Shown: piece by piece, positions 8,886 through 16,249 of the stretch
Layout: the number at the start of each line of letters is the position of its first letter
How positions within the stretch are numbered: the stretch's first letter is position 1
Assembly (NCBI GenBank): GCA_001873755.1
Contig: MNZT01000054.1
Location: forward strand, 1 to 27,251
Source of the DNA: Candidatus Wirthbacteria bacterium CG2_30_54_11
Lineage (GTDB): Bacteria > Patescibacteriota > CG2-30-54-11
Direction: 5' to 3'
Length of the DNA stretch: 27,251 nucleotides
Notes under the pieces: generated by a model
What the model was told of the DNA's origin: nothing
Database searches by the model: none
The model's input: the letters and a program-made list of their open reading frames with translations, nothing else
Program-made: the position numbers and the translations under genes

Positions 8886-8920
8886 AACTTAGAACTTAGA
8901 AATTAGGATTTAGGATTTAC
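8886..8920. repeat. heptanucleotide tandem repeat upstream of osmC
   Basis: Five 7-bp units in a row: AACTTAG, AACTTAG, AAATTAG, GATTTAG, GATTTAC. The run ends 12 nt before the OsmC start codon, occupying the place where promoter and ribosome-binding elements would be. A TGT-TAGAAT extended -10-like element lies just upstream at 8864-8872. Confidence 0.8.
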
Positions 8921-8932
8921 AGAGTAGTCCCC

Positions 8933-9316
8933 ATGCACATCTACTTCCCCGGCGGTGCCAAAGTGTTCGCAGACCATCACGGCTTCACTATCCAGACCGA
9001 CCAGCCGGTCAGTGCAGACGACCGGGGCTCAGCTCCCACCCCCTTTGACCTGTTCCTCGCCTCCATCGGCACCTGCGCCGGCATCTATGTCCTGGGCTTC
9101 TGTCAGCAGCGCGGCATTCCAACTGATGGCATCTCGCTCGACATGAACACACAGTACGACCGAACGACCGGGATGGTGACCAATGTCGCAATCGACATCC
9201 ATGTGCCAGCTGACTTCCCCGAGCAGTACAAACCTTCCCTGATCAAGGTCGCCGACCTTTGCAAGGTCAAAAAACACCTCGCCGATCCGCCTGAATTCGC
9301 TGTCAAGGTAGTATAG
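8933..9316 (+). CDS. OsmC/YhfA-family peroxiredoxin-like protein
   Basis: The 127-residue protein has the OsmC fold signature: a basic N-terminal strand segment, P-T-P-F-D-L-F-L-A-S-I-G-T-C with the first redox cysteine Cys48 at the start of the central helix, and a second cysteine, Cys110, in A-D-L-C-K-V-K-K-H-L. These cysteines reduce organic hydroperoxides in the family, although the YhfA-like branch is less well characterised. Length is typical. No obvious Shine-Dalgarno precedes the ATG; a heptad repeat lies immediately upstream. It is a single-gene unit, closed by a hairpin shared with the convergent etfA gene. Confidence 0.85.
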   Translation: MHIYFPGGAKVFADHHGFTIQTDQPVSADDRGSAPTPFDLFLASIGTCAGIYVLGFCQQRGIPTDGISLDMNTQYDRTTGMVTNVAIDIHVPADFPEQYKPSLIKVADLCKVKKHLADPPEFAVKVV

Positions 9317-9391
9317 CCCCTCACCTGGGTGAAGGAGGCTGAGAGTGTGGGACTCAAGAATAACCAGCCACCTCGTCAAATAGCAAAATAT

Positions 9392-9457
9392 TCAGGCAGG
9401 CGAAATTTTCCCCCTGCTAGCCCACGGTTTCCACCGTGGGCTAGGCTGTCTGCCTGA
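9392..9457. terminator. nested inverted repeat, likely bidirectional terminator between osmC and etfA
   Basis: A perfect 12-bp inverted repeat (9417-9428 / 9433-9444, loop TTCC) is enclosed by a second perfect 8-bp pair, TCAGGCAG 9392-9399 and CTGCCTGA 9450-9457. The stop codon of etfA lies in the inner right arm, and the outer right arm is within the etfA coding end. There is no long T run; ATTTTCCCC lies on the left. Position between convergent genes supports a terminator role. Confidence 0.6.
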
Positions 9458-10439
9458 TGATTAGTGGCATCACCTCTCTCGCATCCCCTACGATCGCATA
9501 GTCTGCCTGTGCCATCATTGGCGCTCTGGCATCAATATTGATCGCTACTACCGTACCGGCATTCAGCATGCCGGTAGTAAACGATGCCGCGCCCGAAACT
9601 CCACAACAGATGAGTAGTCTAGGCGCAATGGTCTCGCCGCTGAGCCCGATCTGGCGGTCACGGGTGATCCAGCCTTCCTCAACCGCCGGACGGGTGCCGG
9701 CTGCCATACCGCCGAGAGCAAGAGCAAGCTTTTCACAAAGCCCGAAGGTTTCCCGGTCGCCCATACCTCTCCCTCCGCAGACCACGACATTCGCGGTCGA
9801 AAGAGAGGTGCACACCTGTGCTTCGGCGATTTCCTCACCGATCACCAGACTGTGGTCGATATCCGTATCGATGAGAGCGAACGGCTCAACCGTCCCCTTC
9901 TCTGTTACTCCGAACGAAGCGCCTGGGAGCCTCGGGAACACATGCGGCCGCACGGTCATCATCTGCGGCCGTTTGACCGGGCAGACGATCTCGGCCAGGA
10001 TGCTGCCGCCGTAAGTCGGCTTGATGCCGCCAAGTATGCCGTCAGCGTTCAAGTGCAGGTCTGTACAGTCAGCCGACAGCCCGGTCCCCAGTCTGGCCGC
10101 CACTCTCGGCGAAAGATCACGGCCAAGTATCGTAGCGCCCATGAGGACTATCGACGGTTTCAGGTCGGAGATCATCCGGCAGACAACCGAGGCATAGGTC
10201 AAAGGGTTGTAGAGCCGCAAGGCTTTGTCGTCACAGACCACGACCCGGTCGGCCCCTGCATTCAACAGGGCCTTTGCCTGCTCACCGATGCTATGGCCAA
10301 GGGCCAGAGCGACGACCTGTGCGCCGGAGCTGTGGCCAAGTTCTTTTGCCTTTGCCAACAGCTCCAGGGAAACCTCAGCCCAGACGCCGCCGGTGCGCTC
10401 CATGATGACTGCTATAGCTGTCGAAGTGTTCTGGTTCAC
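9441..10439 (-). CDS. etfA: electron transfer flavoprotein, alpha subunit
   Basis: EtfA forms a heterodimer with EtfB and carries FAD, passing electrons from acyl-CoA dehydrogenases to other carriers. This 332-residue protein has the N-terminal Rossmann-like half (about 1-190). The C-terminal FAD domain shows G-G-R-G-M-G, then D-R-Q-I-G-L-S-G, C-C-G-V-S-G-A and A-I-N-I-D-A-R-A-P, all family landmarks. The start is a GTG at 10439 that overlaps the etfB stop in a 4-bp GTGA, a classical coupled arrangement. No iron-sulfur domain is fused, and nothing marks it as clearly bifurcating. Its partner acyl-CoA dehydrogenase lies 1.1 kb upstream on the same strand. Confidence 0.95.
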   Translation of the reverse strand: MNQNTSTAIAVIMERTGGVWAEVSLELLAKAKELGHSSGAQVVALALGHSIGEQAKALLNAGADRVVVCDDKALRLYNPLTYASVVCRMISDLKPSIVLMGATILGRDLSPRVAARLGTGLSADCTDLHLNADGILGGIKPTYGGSILAEIVCPVKRPQMMTVRPHVFPRLPGASFGVTEKGTVEPFALIDTDIDHSLVIGEEIAEAQVCTSLSTANVVVCGGRGMGDRETFGLCEKLALALGGMAAGTRPAVEEGWITRDRQIGLSGETIAPRLLICCGVSGAASFTTGMLNAGTVVAINIDARAPMMAQADYAIVGDAREVMPLIIRQTA

Positions 10440-11314
10440 AGGGCACCCCGCATCTTCAAGTCACGCAGAAGCGAAGCGGTCTGTTCCGCTATGGTGCCGC
10501 TGTAGACCGTGGTCGAACGCTTGGCGTCGGATGAAAAAAGTCTGGATACCTGCGTCGGCGAACCTGCAGCACCCACCTCGGCAAGAGACAAACCCAGGTC
10601 AGCGCACGACCAGGTCGTGACAGTTTTCCTGGCCGACCTCATGATCGCGAGAGCGTGCGGATAGCGCGGCTGATTGGCCTGCTCCGTCACGGCCAGTACC
10701 GCCGGCAAGGAAGCTGTGACCTCCTGGTGACCGCAGTCAAGTGCGCGGGTGATCCTCAGGTGATCCACTCCCGTTAGGGCAATCCCCCCGCTCCGTGCGA
10801 GGCTCGCCTCCGAAGGCGGCCCGTGGTTGCCCTCCCCTCCCACCGAAGTGACCTGCGGAACCCCAAGTATTTCCGCCACCTGCACCGGCACCTGCCCGGT
10901 ATCAGCATCAAGCGAGTGGCTCCCGCAAATGACGAGGTCGTATGCCCCCAGCTTTTGAATAGCTGCCGCCAGCACCCTGGCCGTCGCCAGAGTATCTGCT
11001 CCGGCAAAAGCCCGATCCGACAGCAGATATGCCTCCTCGCATCCGAGTGCCAGAGCCTGACGAAGCACTGCGGAAGCCTGCGAAGGCCCCATGGTAATGA
11101 CCGAAATATGATTATCAGCGGTGAGCGACGCGTCCTCCGAAGTGCATTTGACGTAGGAGGAAGCCTCGCGGAGTCGAACAGCTGCTTCCAGCGCGTGCCG
11201 ATCCGGTTGATTGAGCACGAGCTCCGCCGACGTCCTGATGATATTATGCGTCACCGGGTCGAACTGCAGGCTGTCCTGCCTCGGGATCGCTTTGATGCAG
11301 ACGATGATGTGCAT
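10436..11314 (-). CDS. etfB: electron transfer flavoprotein, beta subunit, with two repeat-derived inserts
   Basis: EtfB pairs with EtfA and binds a nucleotide (AMP, or FAD in bifurcating forms). Landmarks are C-I-K-A-I-P near the start, D-R-A-F-A-G-A-D-T-L-A-T (100-111), D-L-V-I-C-G (126-131), D-A-D-T-G-Q-V (136-142) and N-Q-P-R-Y-P. At 292 residues it is about 30 longer than usual. The excess is explained by two in-frame segments, residues 52-61 and about 159-180. Both are translations of palindromic repeats also found in intergenic DNA here. The reading frame is intact, so the protein is probably functional. GAGGA lies 10 nt upstream of the ATG. A 266-bp repeat-rich gap separates it from the acyl-CoA dehydrogenase gene. 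Confidence 0.93.
   Translation of the reverse strand: MHIIVCIKAIPRQDSLQFDPVTHNIIRTSAELVLNQPDRHALEAAVRLREASSYVKCTSEDASLTADNHISVITMGPSQASAVLRQALALGCEEAYLLSDRAFAGADTLATARVLAAAIQKLGAYDLVICGSHSLDADTGQVPVQVAEILGVPQVTSVGGEGNHGPPSEASLARSGGIALTGVDHLRITRALDCGHQEVTASLPAVLAVTEQANQPRYPHALAIMRSARKTVTTWSCADLGLSLAEVGAAGSPTQVSRLFSSDAKRSTTVYSGTIAEQTASLLRDLKMRGAL
10776..10833. repeat. GC-rich palindromic repeat inserted in the etfB coding region
   Basis: Outer arms AGGGCAA (10776-10782) and TTGCCCT (10827-10833) enclose a block whose 26 bp at 10796-10821 are identical to intergenic 8788-8813. It contains the hairpin CGCCT-CCGA-AGGCG. Translated on the minus strand it adds about 20 residues to EtfB without shifting the frame. 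Confidence 0.85.
11134..11160. repeat. 27-bp palindromic repeat variant inserted in the etfB coding region
   Basis: It shares the CCTCCGAAG left arm and the GTAGGAGG right arm with the intergenic copies at 8718-8744 and 13049-13075; its loop GCATTTG is closer to the copy at 14062-14088. It encodes EtfB residues 52-61. Confidence 0.75.
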
Positions 11315-11352
11315 GGATCTGAAATCCTCAAAGAATCAATAAGGAGAATGTC

Positions 11353-11532
11353 ACCCTGAGCGCCGCGCGAAGGGTCTGCATTGAATTGCATGTCAACCCC
11401 AGTCACGACCAGGGGCCCAGAAACAAAGAAAAAGACTCGTCACCCCGAACTTGTTTCGGGGTCTAAATTCGTACTGGAAAGGTTGACACATCGCAATTAA
11501 AAAAAACATAGATGCTGAAACAAGTTCAGCAT
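11353..11532. repeat. cluster of three short palindromic repeats between etfB and the acyl-CoA dehydrogenase gene
   Basis: Three inverted repeats fill most of this 266-bp gap: ACCCTGAG...CGAAGGGT at 11353-11375; ACCCCGAA / TTCGGGGT at 11442-11462; and ATGCTGAA / TTCAGCAT at 11512-11532. The second and third share the loop motif CTTG/CAAG and look like variants of one family. The CCCTGAG...CGAAGGG form recurs in the rpsB leader (17143-17164) and, reversed, at 12987-13008. They could attenuate transcription from the acyl-CoA dehydrogenase gene into etfBA. Confidence 0.65.
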
Positions 11533-11580
11533 GACGGATAAAACTCACCGGCGGATCGTTCGCGAACGACATACCACAGG

Positions 11581-12717
11581 CTATTTCACAATCGCCCTGC
11601 CGATTAGCATTCTAAGTACTTCCGAAGCACCTTCGCCGATCTCGGCCAGTTTTGCATTTCTCAAATATCGTTCTGACGAGGCATCGCGGGTGTAGCCGTA
11701 GCCGCCCTGCAGCTGAATAGCGTCCAGACAGACCCTGGTCGCCATTTCCGAGGCGAACACTTTGGCCTGAGCGGCTTCCTTGTGGTAGGGCTTGTGATCG
11801 TCCTTGTGCTGGGCTGCTTTGTACACCAGGAGCCGCGCTGCCTGGATGCTCGTGTCCATGTCGGCCAGTTTGAACTGCACGGCCTGCTGGTCAGCCAGCG
11901 CCTTGCCAAACGCCTTGCGCGATTTCACATATCCGACGGCTTCGGTCATGGCTGCCGCTGCCGTGCCCACGCTGATTGCTCCGATGGAGATGCGGCCGCC
12001 GTTGAGGATCTCCATGGCGATCTTGAACCCGTCGCCCTCGGCACCAAGCAGCTGGCTTTCCTTGGCCTGCACATTTTCCAGGATAATCTCTGTGGTGTGC
12101 GACCCGCGCATGCCCATCTTGTCTTCCCTGGCCCCGACCTTTAACCCTGCCGCACCCTCTTCAAGGATGAACACAGAAAAACTTTTCGCCCCTTCTTCTT
12201 CTGAAGTCCTGGCGCCGACCAGATAGATACCAGCCAGTCCGCCGTTGGTCACGAAGCATTTGGTACCGCTCAGGGTATAGCCGCCGTTGATCTTGCGTGC
12301 GAACGCCTGGATACCAGCTGCGTCAGAACCGGCCGCTGGCTCGGTCCAGGAAAAAGCACCGATAGTATCCCCGGAGACAAACTCTGGCAGATACTTCTGC
12401 TTCTGTTCTGCAGACCCAAATATCTGGATACCTTCCAGACACAACCAGTGCGCATCGAGAGTAAGTGCGATGCTGCCGCTGCCCCGAGCCAGCTCTTCCA
12501 TGACGACCGCCCCGCCCAAGGTGCCTGCTCCTGCCCCGCCGTACTGCTCGTCTCCAACAATACCCCAGAGCCCGACCTCCTTCATCTTCTGAAGGATAGA
12601 CATATTGATATGATCCTCCCGATCCATGGTCGCATCAAACGGTGCCACCTCGCGGGCAGCAAATTCCCGTACCATGGCCTGCAGCAGATGCTGTTCCTCG
12701 TTAAGCTCAAATTGCAT
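11581..12717 (-). CDS. acyl-CoA dehydrogenase
   Basis: A FAD enzyme that introduces a double bond next to the thioester of an acyl-CoA and hands the electrons to ETF. The 378-residue protein has the FAD-binding T-E-P-A-A-G-S-D, the substrate-loop region around G-T-K-C-F-V-T-N-G, the Q-G-G-Y-G-Y motif and the C-terminal I-G-E-G-A-S-E-V. Glu362 is the predicted catalytic base, at the position used by short/medium-chain enzymes. I place the start at the ATG at 12717, since GAGG lies 7 nt upstream and a TATAAT hexamer lies upstream of it. A frame extension to 12771 would begin upstream of that hexamer. Substrate chain length or branching cannot be told. No thiolase, hydratase or acyl-CoA ligase is nearby, so beta-oxidation is not demonstrated. 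Confidence 0.95.
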   Translation of the reverse strand: MQFELNEEQHLLQAMVREFAAREVAPFDATMDREDHINMSILQKMKEVGLWGIVGDEQYGGAGAGTLGGAVVMEELARGSGSIALTLDAHWLCLEGIQIFGSAEQKQKYLPEFVSGDTIGAFSWTEPAAGSDAAGIQAFARKINGGYTLSGTKCFVTNGGLAGIYLVGARTSEEEGAKSFSVFILEEGAAGLKVGAREDKMGMRGSHTTEIILENVQAKESQLLGAEGDGFKIAMEILNGGRISIGAISVGTAAAAMTEAVGYVKSRKAFGKALADQQAVQFKLADMDTSIQAARLLVYKAAQHKDDHKPYHKEAAQAKVFASEMATRVCLDAIQLQGGYGYTRDASSERYLRNAKLAEIGEGASEVLRMLIGRAIVK

Positions 12718-12751
12718 TTCGGTACCTCGATCCCAAAGTTTGGACACTGGC

Positions 12752-12757
12752 ATTATA
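12752..12757 (-). promoter_or_regulatory. TATAAT -10 element for the acyl-CoA dehydrogenase gene
   Basis: A perfect TATAAT on the minus strand lies 35 nt before the preferred ATG at 12717. No good -35 is seen. Its position argues against the longer start at 12771. Confidence 0.5.
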
Positions 12758-12766
12758 GTTGTATTC

Positions 12767-12891
12767 CCCACTTAGAAAAAGGGGGGCAGGGGGGGATTTG
12801 TATTCCTTGATCCCAAGACAACAAAATCCCCTCGCTTTTGGCGGAGCTCTCCTCAGCAGACGGCTTTATTCCCCCTTTCATAAAGGGGGAG
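12767..12891. repeat. composite inverted-repeat element (copy B)
   Basis: It has the same plan as 8685-8840: a left arm with AAGGGGGG and GGGGGGATTTG, a central AACAAAATCCCC, a variable GC-rich hairpin and an identical CCCCCTTTCATAAAGGGGGAG right end. It lacks the 27-bp palindrome present in copy A. Confidence 0.7.
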
Positions 12892-12916
12892 ATGTGCTGG
12901 CATTTACATCAGGTTT

Positions 12917-12925
12917 TGCTATACT
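12917..12925 (+). promoter_or_regulatory. possible extended -10 promoter for the rlmB-like gene
   Basis: TGC followed by TATACT. The -35 region is poor (TGGCAT-like). The remaining sequence to the start at 13106 is repeat DNA with no ribosome-binding site seen. Confidence 0.35.
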
Positions 12926-12976
12926 GATTGAGGTTTTCACAATTTTAGACATCTTCGCCCACCCTTCCCCACGGTC

Positions 12977-13095
12977 CGCGGCTTGGTCCTTCGGCTCCTC
13001 TCAGGATGGCCGCTCTGTGGTGGTTAAAACCCGTTAACCCGCCCTCGTCCTCCGAAGCTGCATCAGCGTAGGAGGAAACTCGTTAACCCGTTAAC
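12977..13095. repeat. long direct repeat, copy upstream of the rlmB-like gene
   Basis: It shares ordered blocks with 14003-14100: CGCGGCTTGG, GCCGCTCTGTGGT, GTTAACCCGCC, a 27-bp palindrome (13049-13075) and a closing CGTTAAC. Between the first two blocks this copy carries a 22-nt CCTTCGG...CTCAGGA palindrome where the other has AAAA. It fills about a third of the 388-bp gap between the acyl-CoA dehydrogenase and rlmB-like genes. Confidence 0.75.
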
Positions 13096-13105
13096 AGAAT
13101 TGTAT

Positions 13106-13858
13106 ATGCTCTACGAATTCGTCTCCGGCCGCCACCCCTCCCTCAGTGTCATCAGGAACCCGCGTCGTATCGTGACCAAGGTGTTCTTCCAGACCGACCT
13201 CGACTGGACCGACTCCCTGCAGGAGATCAAAGCCATTGCGGACAGGAAGACGATCCCCTGGAAGGAGATCAGCCGCATCACCCTGGAAAAAAAGTTCAGC
13301 CTCACGGACAAGAAGCATCAGGGAGTAGTCCTCATCTCTTCACCCTACCCATACTGTACACTCGATGAAATCATCGACCAAGCGTCCCGGGTAGCATCCC
13401 CGTCCTTCCTCCTCATCCTCGACCACATCCAGGACCCGCAGAATCTCGGCGCCCTCATCCGCAGCGCAGAGCTCTCAGGCTGTCAAGGGGTGATCATTCC
13501 GAAGGACAGAGCCTGTGACATCACGACGACAGTGGTCAAGACATCGGCCGGCGCAAGCGAGCTCATCCCTGTGGCCCAGGTCGCCAATATCAACCGGACC
13601 ATAGAGACGCTCCAGAAGGAAGGCATCTCGGTCATCGGACTCGAAGAAACCTCAGGCACCCGCATGCTCTACGATACCGACCTCACCGTCCCGCTGGCTC
13701 TGGTCATCGGCAACGAGGGCGAAGGGCTCAAGGATCTGACCCGCAAGACCTGCGACTTCCTCATGGAGATCCCCATGCAGGGCAAGACCGCTTCCCTGAA
13801 CGCCTCAGTCGCCGGTGGCATCGCCATGTTTGAGGTGCTCAGACAGCGGAAGAAGTAA
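13106..13858 (+). CDS. rlmB: SpoU/TrmH-family rRNA 2'-O-methyltransferase (RlmB-like)
   Basis: This is a SPOUT-fold methyltransferase that places a 2'-O-methyl group on ribose using S-adenosylmethionine. The first 95 residues form the RNA-binding N-terminal domain typical of RlmB/TrmH. The catalytic domain shows D-P-Q-N-L-G-A-L-I-R (motif 1), I-G-N-E-G-E-G-L at 201-208 (motif 2) and S-L-N-A-S-V-A-G-G (motif 3, Asn232). The trefoil-knot SAM site is complete. I use the ATG at 13106 (250 residues); a TTG two codons earlier is possible, and neither has a visible ribosome-binding site. The exact target, 23S rRNA G2251 or another site, cannot be settled from motifs. The gene stands alone between repeat-rich spacers. 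Confidence 0.9.
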   Translation: MLYEFVSGRHPSLSVIRNPRRIVTKVFFQTDLDWTDSLQEIKAIADRKTIPWKEISRITLEKKFSLTDKKHQGVVLISSPYPYCTLDEIIDQASRVASPSFLLILDHIQDPQNLGALIRSAELSGCQGVIIPKDRACDITTTVVKTSAGASELIPVAQVANINRTIETLQKEGISVIGLEETSGTRMLYDTDLTVPLALVIGNEGEGLKDLTRKTCDFLMEIPMQGKTASLNASVAGGIAMFEVLRQRKK

Positions 13859-14002
13859 CCGTTACATTGATTACCTCTCCCTCGATGGGAGAGGCAGGAG
13901 AGGGTGGCTCTTTCCAACCCGCGATTTTTCGCACACCACACCACCCCACCGCAATAATTTCGATTACCTCTCCTCTGTCCTCGCATTCCTGTTCCCCCTC
14001 CT

Positions 14003-14100
14003 CGCGGCTTGGAAAAGCCGCTCTGTGGTATCAACCAGTTAACCCGCCAACTCGCACTTGTCCTCCGTAGCTCATTTGGCGAAGAAGGAAACCCGTTAAC
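14003..14100. repeat. long direct repeat, copy downstream of the rlmB-like gene
   Basis: Second copy of the arrangement at 12977-13095, including a diverged 27-bp palindrome at 14062-14088. The rest of the 305-bp gap (13859-14163) holds pyrimidine-rich DNA and a TATACT at 14127-14132 that could be the -10 for the glycosyltransferase gene. Confidence 0.7.
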
Positions 14101-14163
14101 ATCTTCTCCCTCCCCCCATTTCAATATATACTTCCATAGACCAAACCAACACCGAAGTGACCC

Positions 14164-14844
14164 ATGCTGTCGCTCATCATCCCCACCTACAACGAGAGTG
14201 AAACCCTCGCCGCCCTGCTGCGGCAGATATTCGAGGTCACCGGGACCCACCATATCCACACCGAAGTGATCGTGGTGGATGACAATTCGCCTGACGGCAG
14301 CGGCGAACTGGCCTACTACCTGAAGCGCTTCTTCCCTCATCTCACGACCTTTCACCGCGACCGCCGGCTGGGCAAGACCTCTGCCCTCGTGGAAGGAATT
14401 CACCATGCCAAAGGCAATATCATCGGCGTGATGGACGCCGATCTGACCCATTCCCCCTCGCTCATCCCCTCGCTCATCATGCCGCTCATCTCCGGAAATA
14501 TAGACATAACCGTCGCGAGTCGCTATAGTGTCGGGGCGTGCATAGAAGGCTGGGGCCTGCTGCGCAGGATTGCTCACCTGCTCGCTACTCTCGCCTGCCG
14601 GCCACTTACTCCGATCTCGGACCCGCTTTCAGGGTTCTTTTTCTTACGCAAGTCGGTTATCGCCCGCTATCCCCTGACGACTCCTCAGCATCTGCTTTTA
14701 GATCTCCTGGTGCATGCTCCCTACAGTTCGGTGCAGGAGCTGCCCTTCACTTTCAAAGGCCGCGGCCGGAGTCCTTTTGGCAGCGGCCGGGGTATCGACC
14801 AGGTCATCAGTCTCTATCAAGATAAACTGTTTCATCATTCCTGA
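14164..14844 (+). CDS. GT2-family glycosyltransferase, dolichol-phosphate mannosyltransferase-like
   Basis: The 226-residue GT-A enzyme probably transfers a sugar from a nucleotide sugar to a polyprenyl phosphate. It starts with L-I-I-P-T-Y-N-E, has D-D-N-S-P-D-G-S at 39-46, the metal-binding D-A-D at 91-93, A-S-R-Y near 120, and D-P-L-S-G-F-F, all typical of the DPM1-like branch. No membrane anchor is visible, as in single-domain DPM1 proteins. It ends 11 nt before the trigger factor gene. That placement with a chaperone is probably incidental. The substrate is not determined. Confidence 0.9.
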   Translation: MLSLIIPTYNESETLAALLRQIFEVTGTHHIHTEVIVVDDNSPDGSGELAYYLKRFFPHLTTFHRDRRLGKTSALVEGIHHAKGNIIGVMDADLTHSPSLIPSLIMPLISGNIDITVASRYSVGACIEGWGLLRRIAHLLATLACRPLTPISDPLSGFFFLRKSVIARYPLTTPQHLLLDLLVHAPYSSVQELPFTFKGRGRSPFGSGRGIDQVISLYQDKLFHHS

Positions 14845-14855
14845 GAGGACATTGC

Positions 14856-16223
14856 ATGGAAATCGCGCTCAAGCACGAGGACAAAAGCCAGATCAAGATC
14901 ACCATCACCATCTCGCCCGAAGAAGTCGCAGTCGAAAAGACCAAAGCTTTTGAACGGCTGCGGCAGCATCTGCGCCTCCAGGGGTTCCGCCCCGGCAAGG
15001 TGCCGGCTCCCATGGCCCAGGCGCACATCCACGAAGCGGACATCCGCTCAGACCTGCTGGAGACCTGTGTACCGACCTGGTATCTCGCCGCTGTCCGCGA
15101 GCAGAAGCTCCATGTCATCTCCGACCCCAGCTTCGACCTCCAGACCTTTGAAGACGGCAAGCCGCTCACCTTCAGCGCGACCGTGACGGTCTATCCTGAT
15201 GTCAAGCTCGGAGAATACAAGAAGATCCGCGCCAAGACCAAGAAAGTAACCGTCAAACAGAAAGACATCGACGAAGCCATCGACTCACTCCGTGAGCGCC
15301 AGGCCAAATTCGAAACCAAAGCCGGCAAAGCCGAAAAAGAAGATGTCGCTGCCGTCTCCGTGCAGGCGCACCTCGGAGAAGAAGAGGTCAAAGCCTTTAC
15401 CCGCGAGTCCTACGAGATCGTTCTGGGCGAAGGGTACTTCGCACCCGGTTTTGATGACAAACTCATCGGCTGCGAAGCCGGACAGGCTCTTGAATTCTCC
15501 CTGCCCTTGCCGGACAGCTACCCCATCGAACGGTTCAAAGGCAAGTCGATCGACTTCAAGGTGCAGGTCAAAGAGATCAAGAAACGCACTCTGCCCGAAC
15601 TGAATGACGACTTTGCAAAATCACTGAAGATCGAGTCTCTCACCGTGCTCAAGGAGCAGTCCAGACAGTACCTCGAAGAAGCCCGCACCGAAGAAGCTCA
15701 AAAGGAATTCAGAGAAGAAGTGCTCAAGAAAGCTTCTGACTGCGCCAAATTCGATCTGCCTGAAGTCCTGGTCATCGACGAACTGGACCGCATCCAGAGA
15801 GAATTCGAATGGCGTCTCAAGCAGCAGGGATTCTCCATGGAGCTCTACCTGAAGACGAAGAAGACCACGCTCGAGGACATGCAGAAAGACTGGCGCCCCC
15901 AGGCCGAGACCATCGCCCACCTCGAGGTCGCACTCGACGCCATAGCGAGAGAGGAAAAGATCGAGGTAGCCGACCAGGAACTGGAAGCCGAGCTCGGACT
16001 CTGGCTCCAGAACTTCCGCGACCAGAAAGGTGGCCTGACCGTCGAGGGCCACCGCCTCCAGGACAATCTCACCTCCCCCAACGGCCGCGTCTACCTCGCC
16101 CAGCTCATCCGCCGGGAAAAGACAAAGAAGTACCTGTACGGACTCTCGACCGGCGAAGACAAAGTCGAGGCGAAAACCGAGTCTGATGCCGCACCCACCC
16201 CTGCCGAGCCCAGCACCACCTGA
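14856..16223 (+). CDS. tig: trigger factor
   Basis: A ribosome-bound chaperone with peptidyl-prolyl isomerase activity that meets nascent chains at the exit tunnel. The ribosome-docking loop is G-F-R-P-G-K-V-P at residues 43-50. The FKBP domain spans about 155-250 and the helical C-terminal chaperone domain about 255-435. The last 20 residues are a low-complexity acidic/Ala-Pro-Thr tail. AGAGGA sits 7 nt before the ATG. The 455-residue length is normal to slightly long. The clp genes that often follow tig are absent; a 520-bp gap with a terminator follows instead. TGA ends the gene, which excludes the recoded TGA=Gly alternative. Confidence 0.95.
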   Translation: MEIALKHEDKSQIKITITISPEEVAVEKTKAFERLRQHLRLQGFRPGKVPAPMAQAHIHEADIRSDLLETCVPTWYLAAVREQKLHVISDPSFDLQTFEDGKPLTFSATVTVYPDVKLGEYKKIRAKTKKVTVKQKDIDEAIDSLRERQAKFETKAGKAEKEDVAAVSVQAHLGEEEVKAFTRESYEIVLGEGYFAPGFDDKLIGCEAGQALEFSLPLPDSYPIERFKGKSIDFKVQVKEIKKRTLPELNDDFAKSLKIESLTVLKEQSRQYLEEARTEEAQKEFREEVLKKASDCAKFDLPEVLVIDELDRIQREFEWRLKQQGFSMELYLKTKKTTLEDMQKDWRPQAETIAHLEVALDAIAREEKIEVADQELEAELGLWLQNFRDQKGGLTVEGHRLQDNLTSPNGRVYLAQLIRREKTKKYLYGLSTGEDKVEAKTESDAAPTPAEPSTT

Positions 16224-16249
16224 GGGCACAGAAGCGGAAGCCCCCCGTA

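Noticed and set aside
12718..12771. Longer N-terminus for the acyl-CoA dehydrogenase
   Set aside because: It would include the TATAAT element and adds residues not typical of the family; ATG at 12717 has GAGG at a good distance.
8685..14100. CRISPR array in the repeat-rich spacers
   Set aside because: Repeats are palindromic, unevenly spaced and nested, with no regular repeat-spacer pattern and no cas genes.
16221..16223. Alternative genetic code with TGA read as glycine or tryptophan
   Set aside because: TGA ends trigger factor, the response regulator and etfB exactly where families end, so TGA is a stop here.
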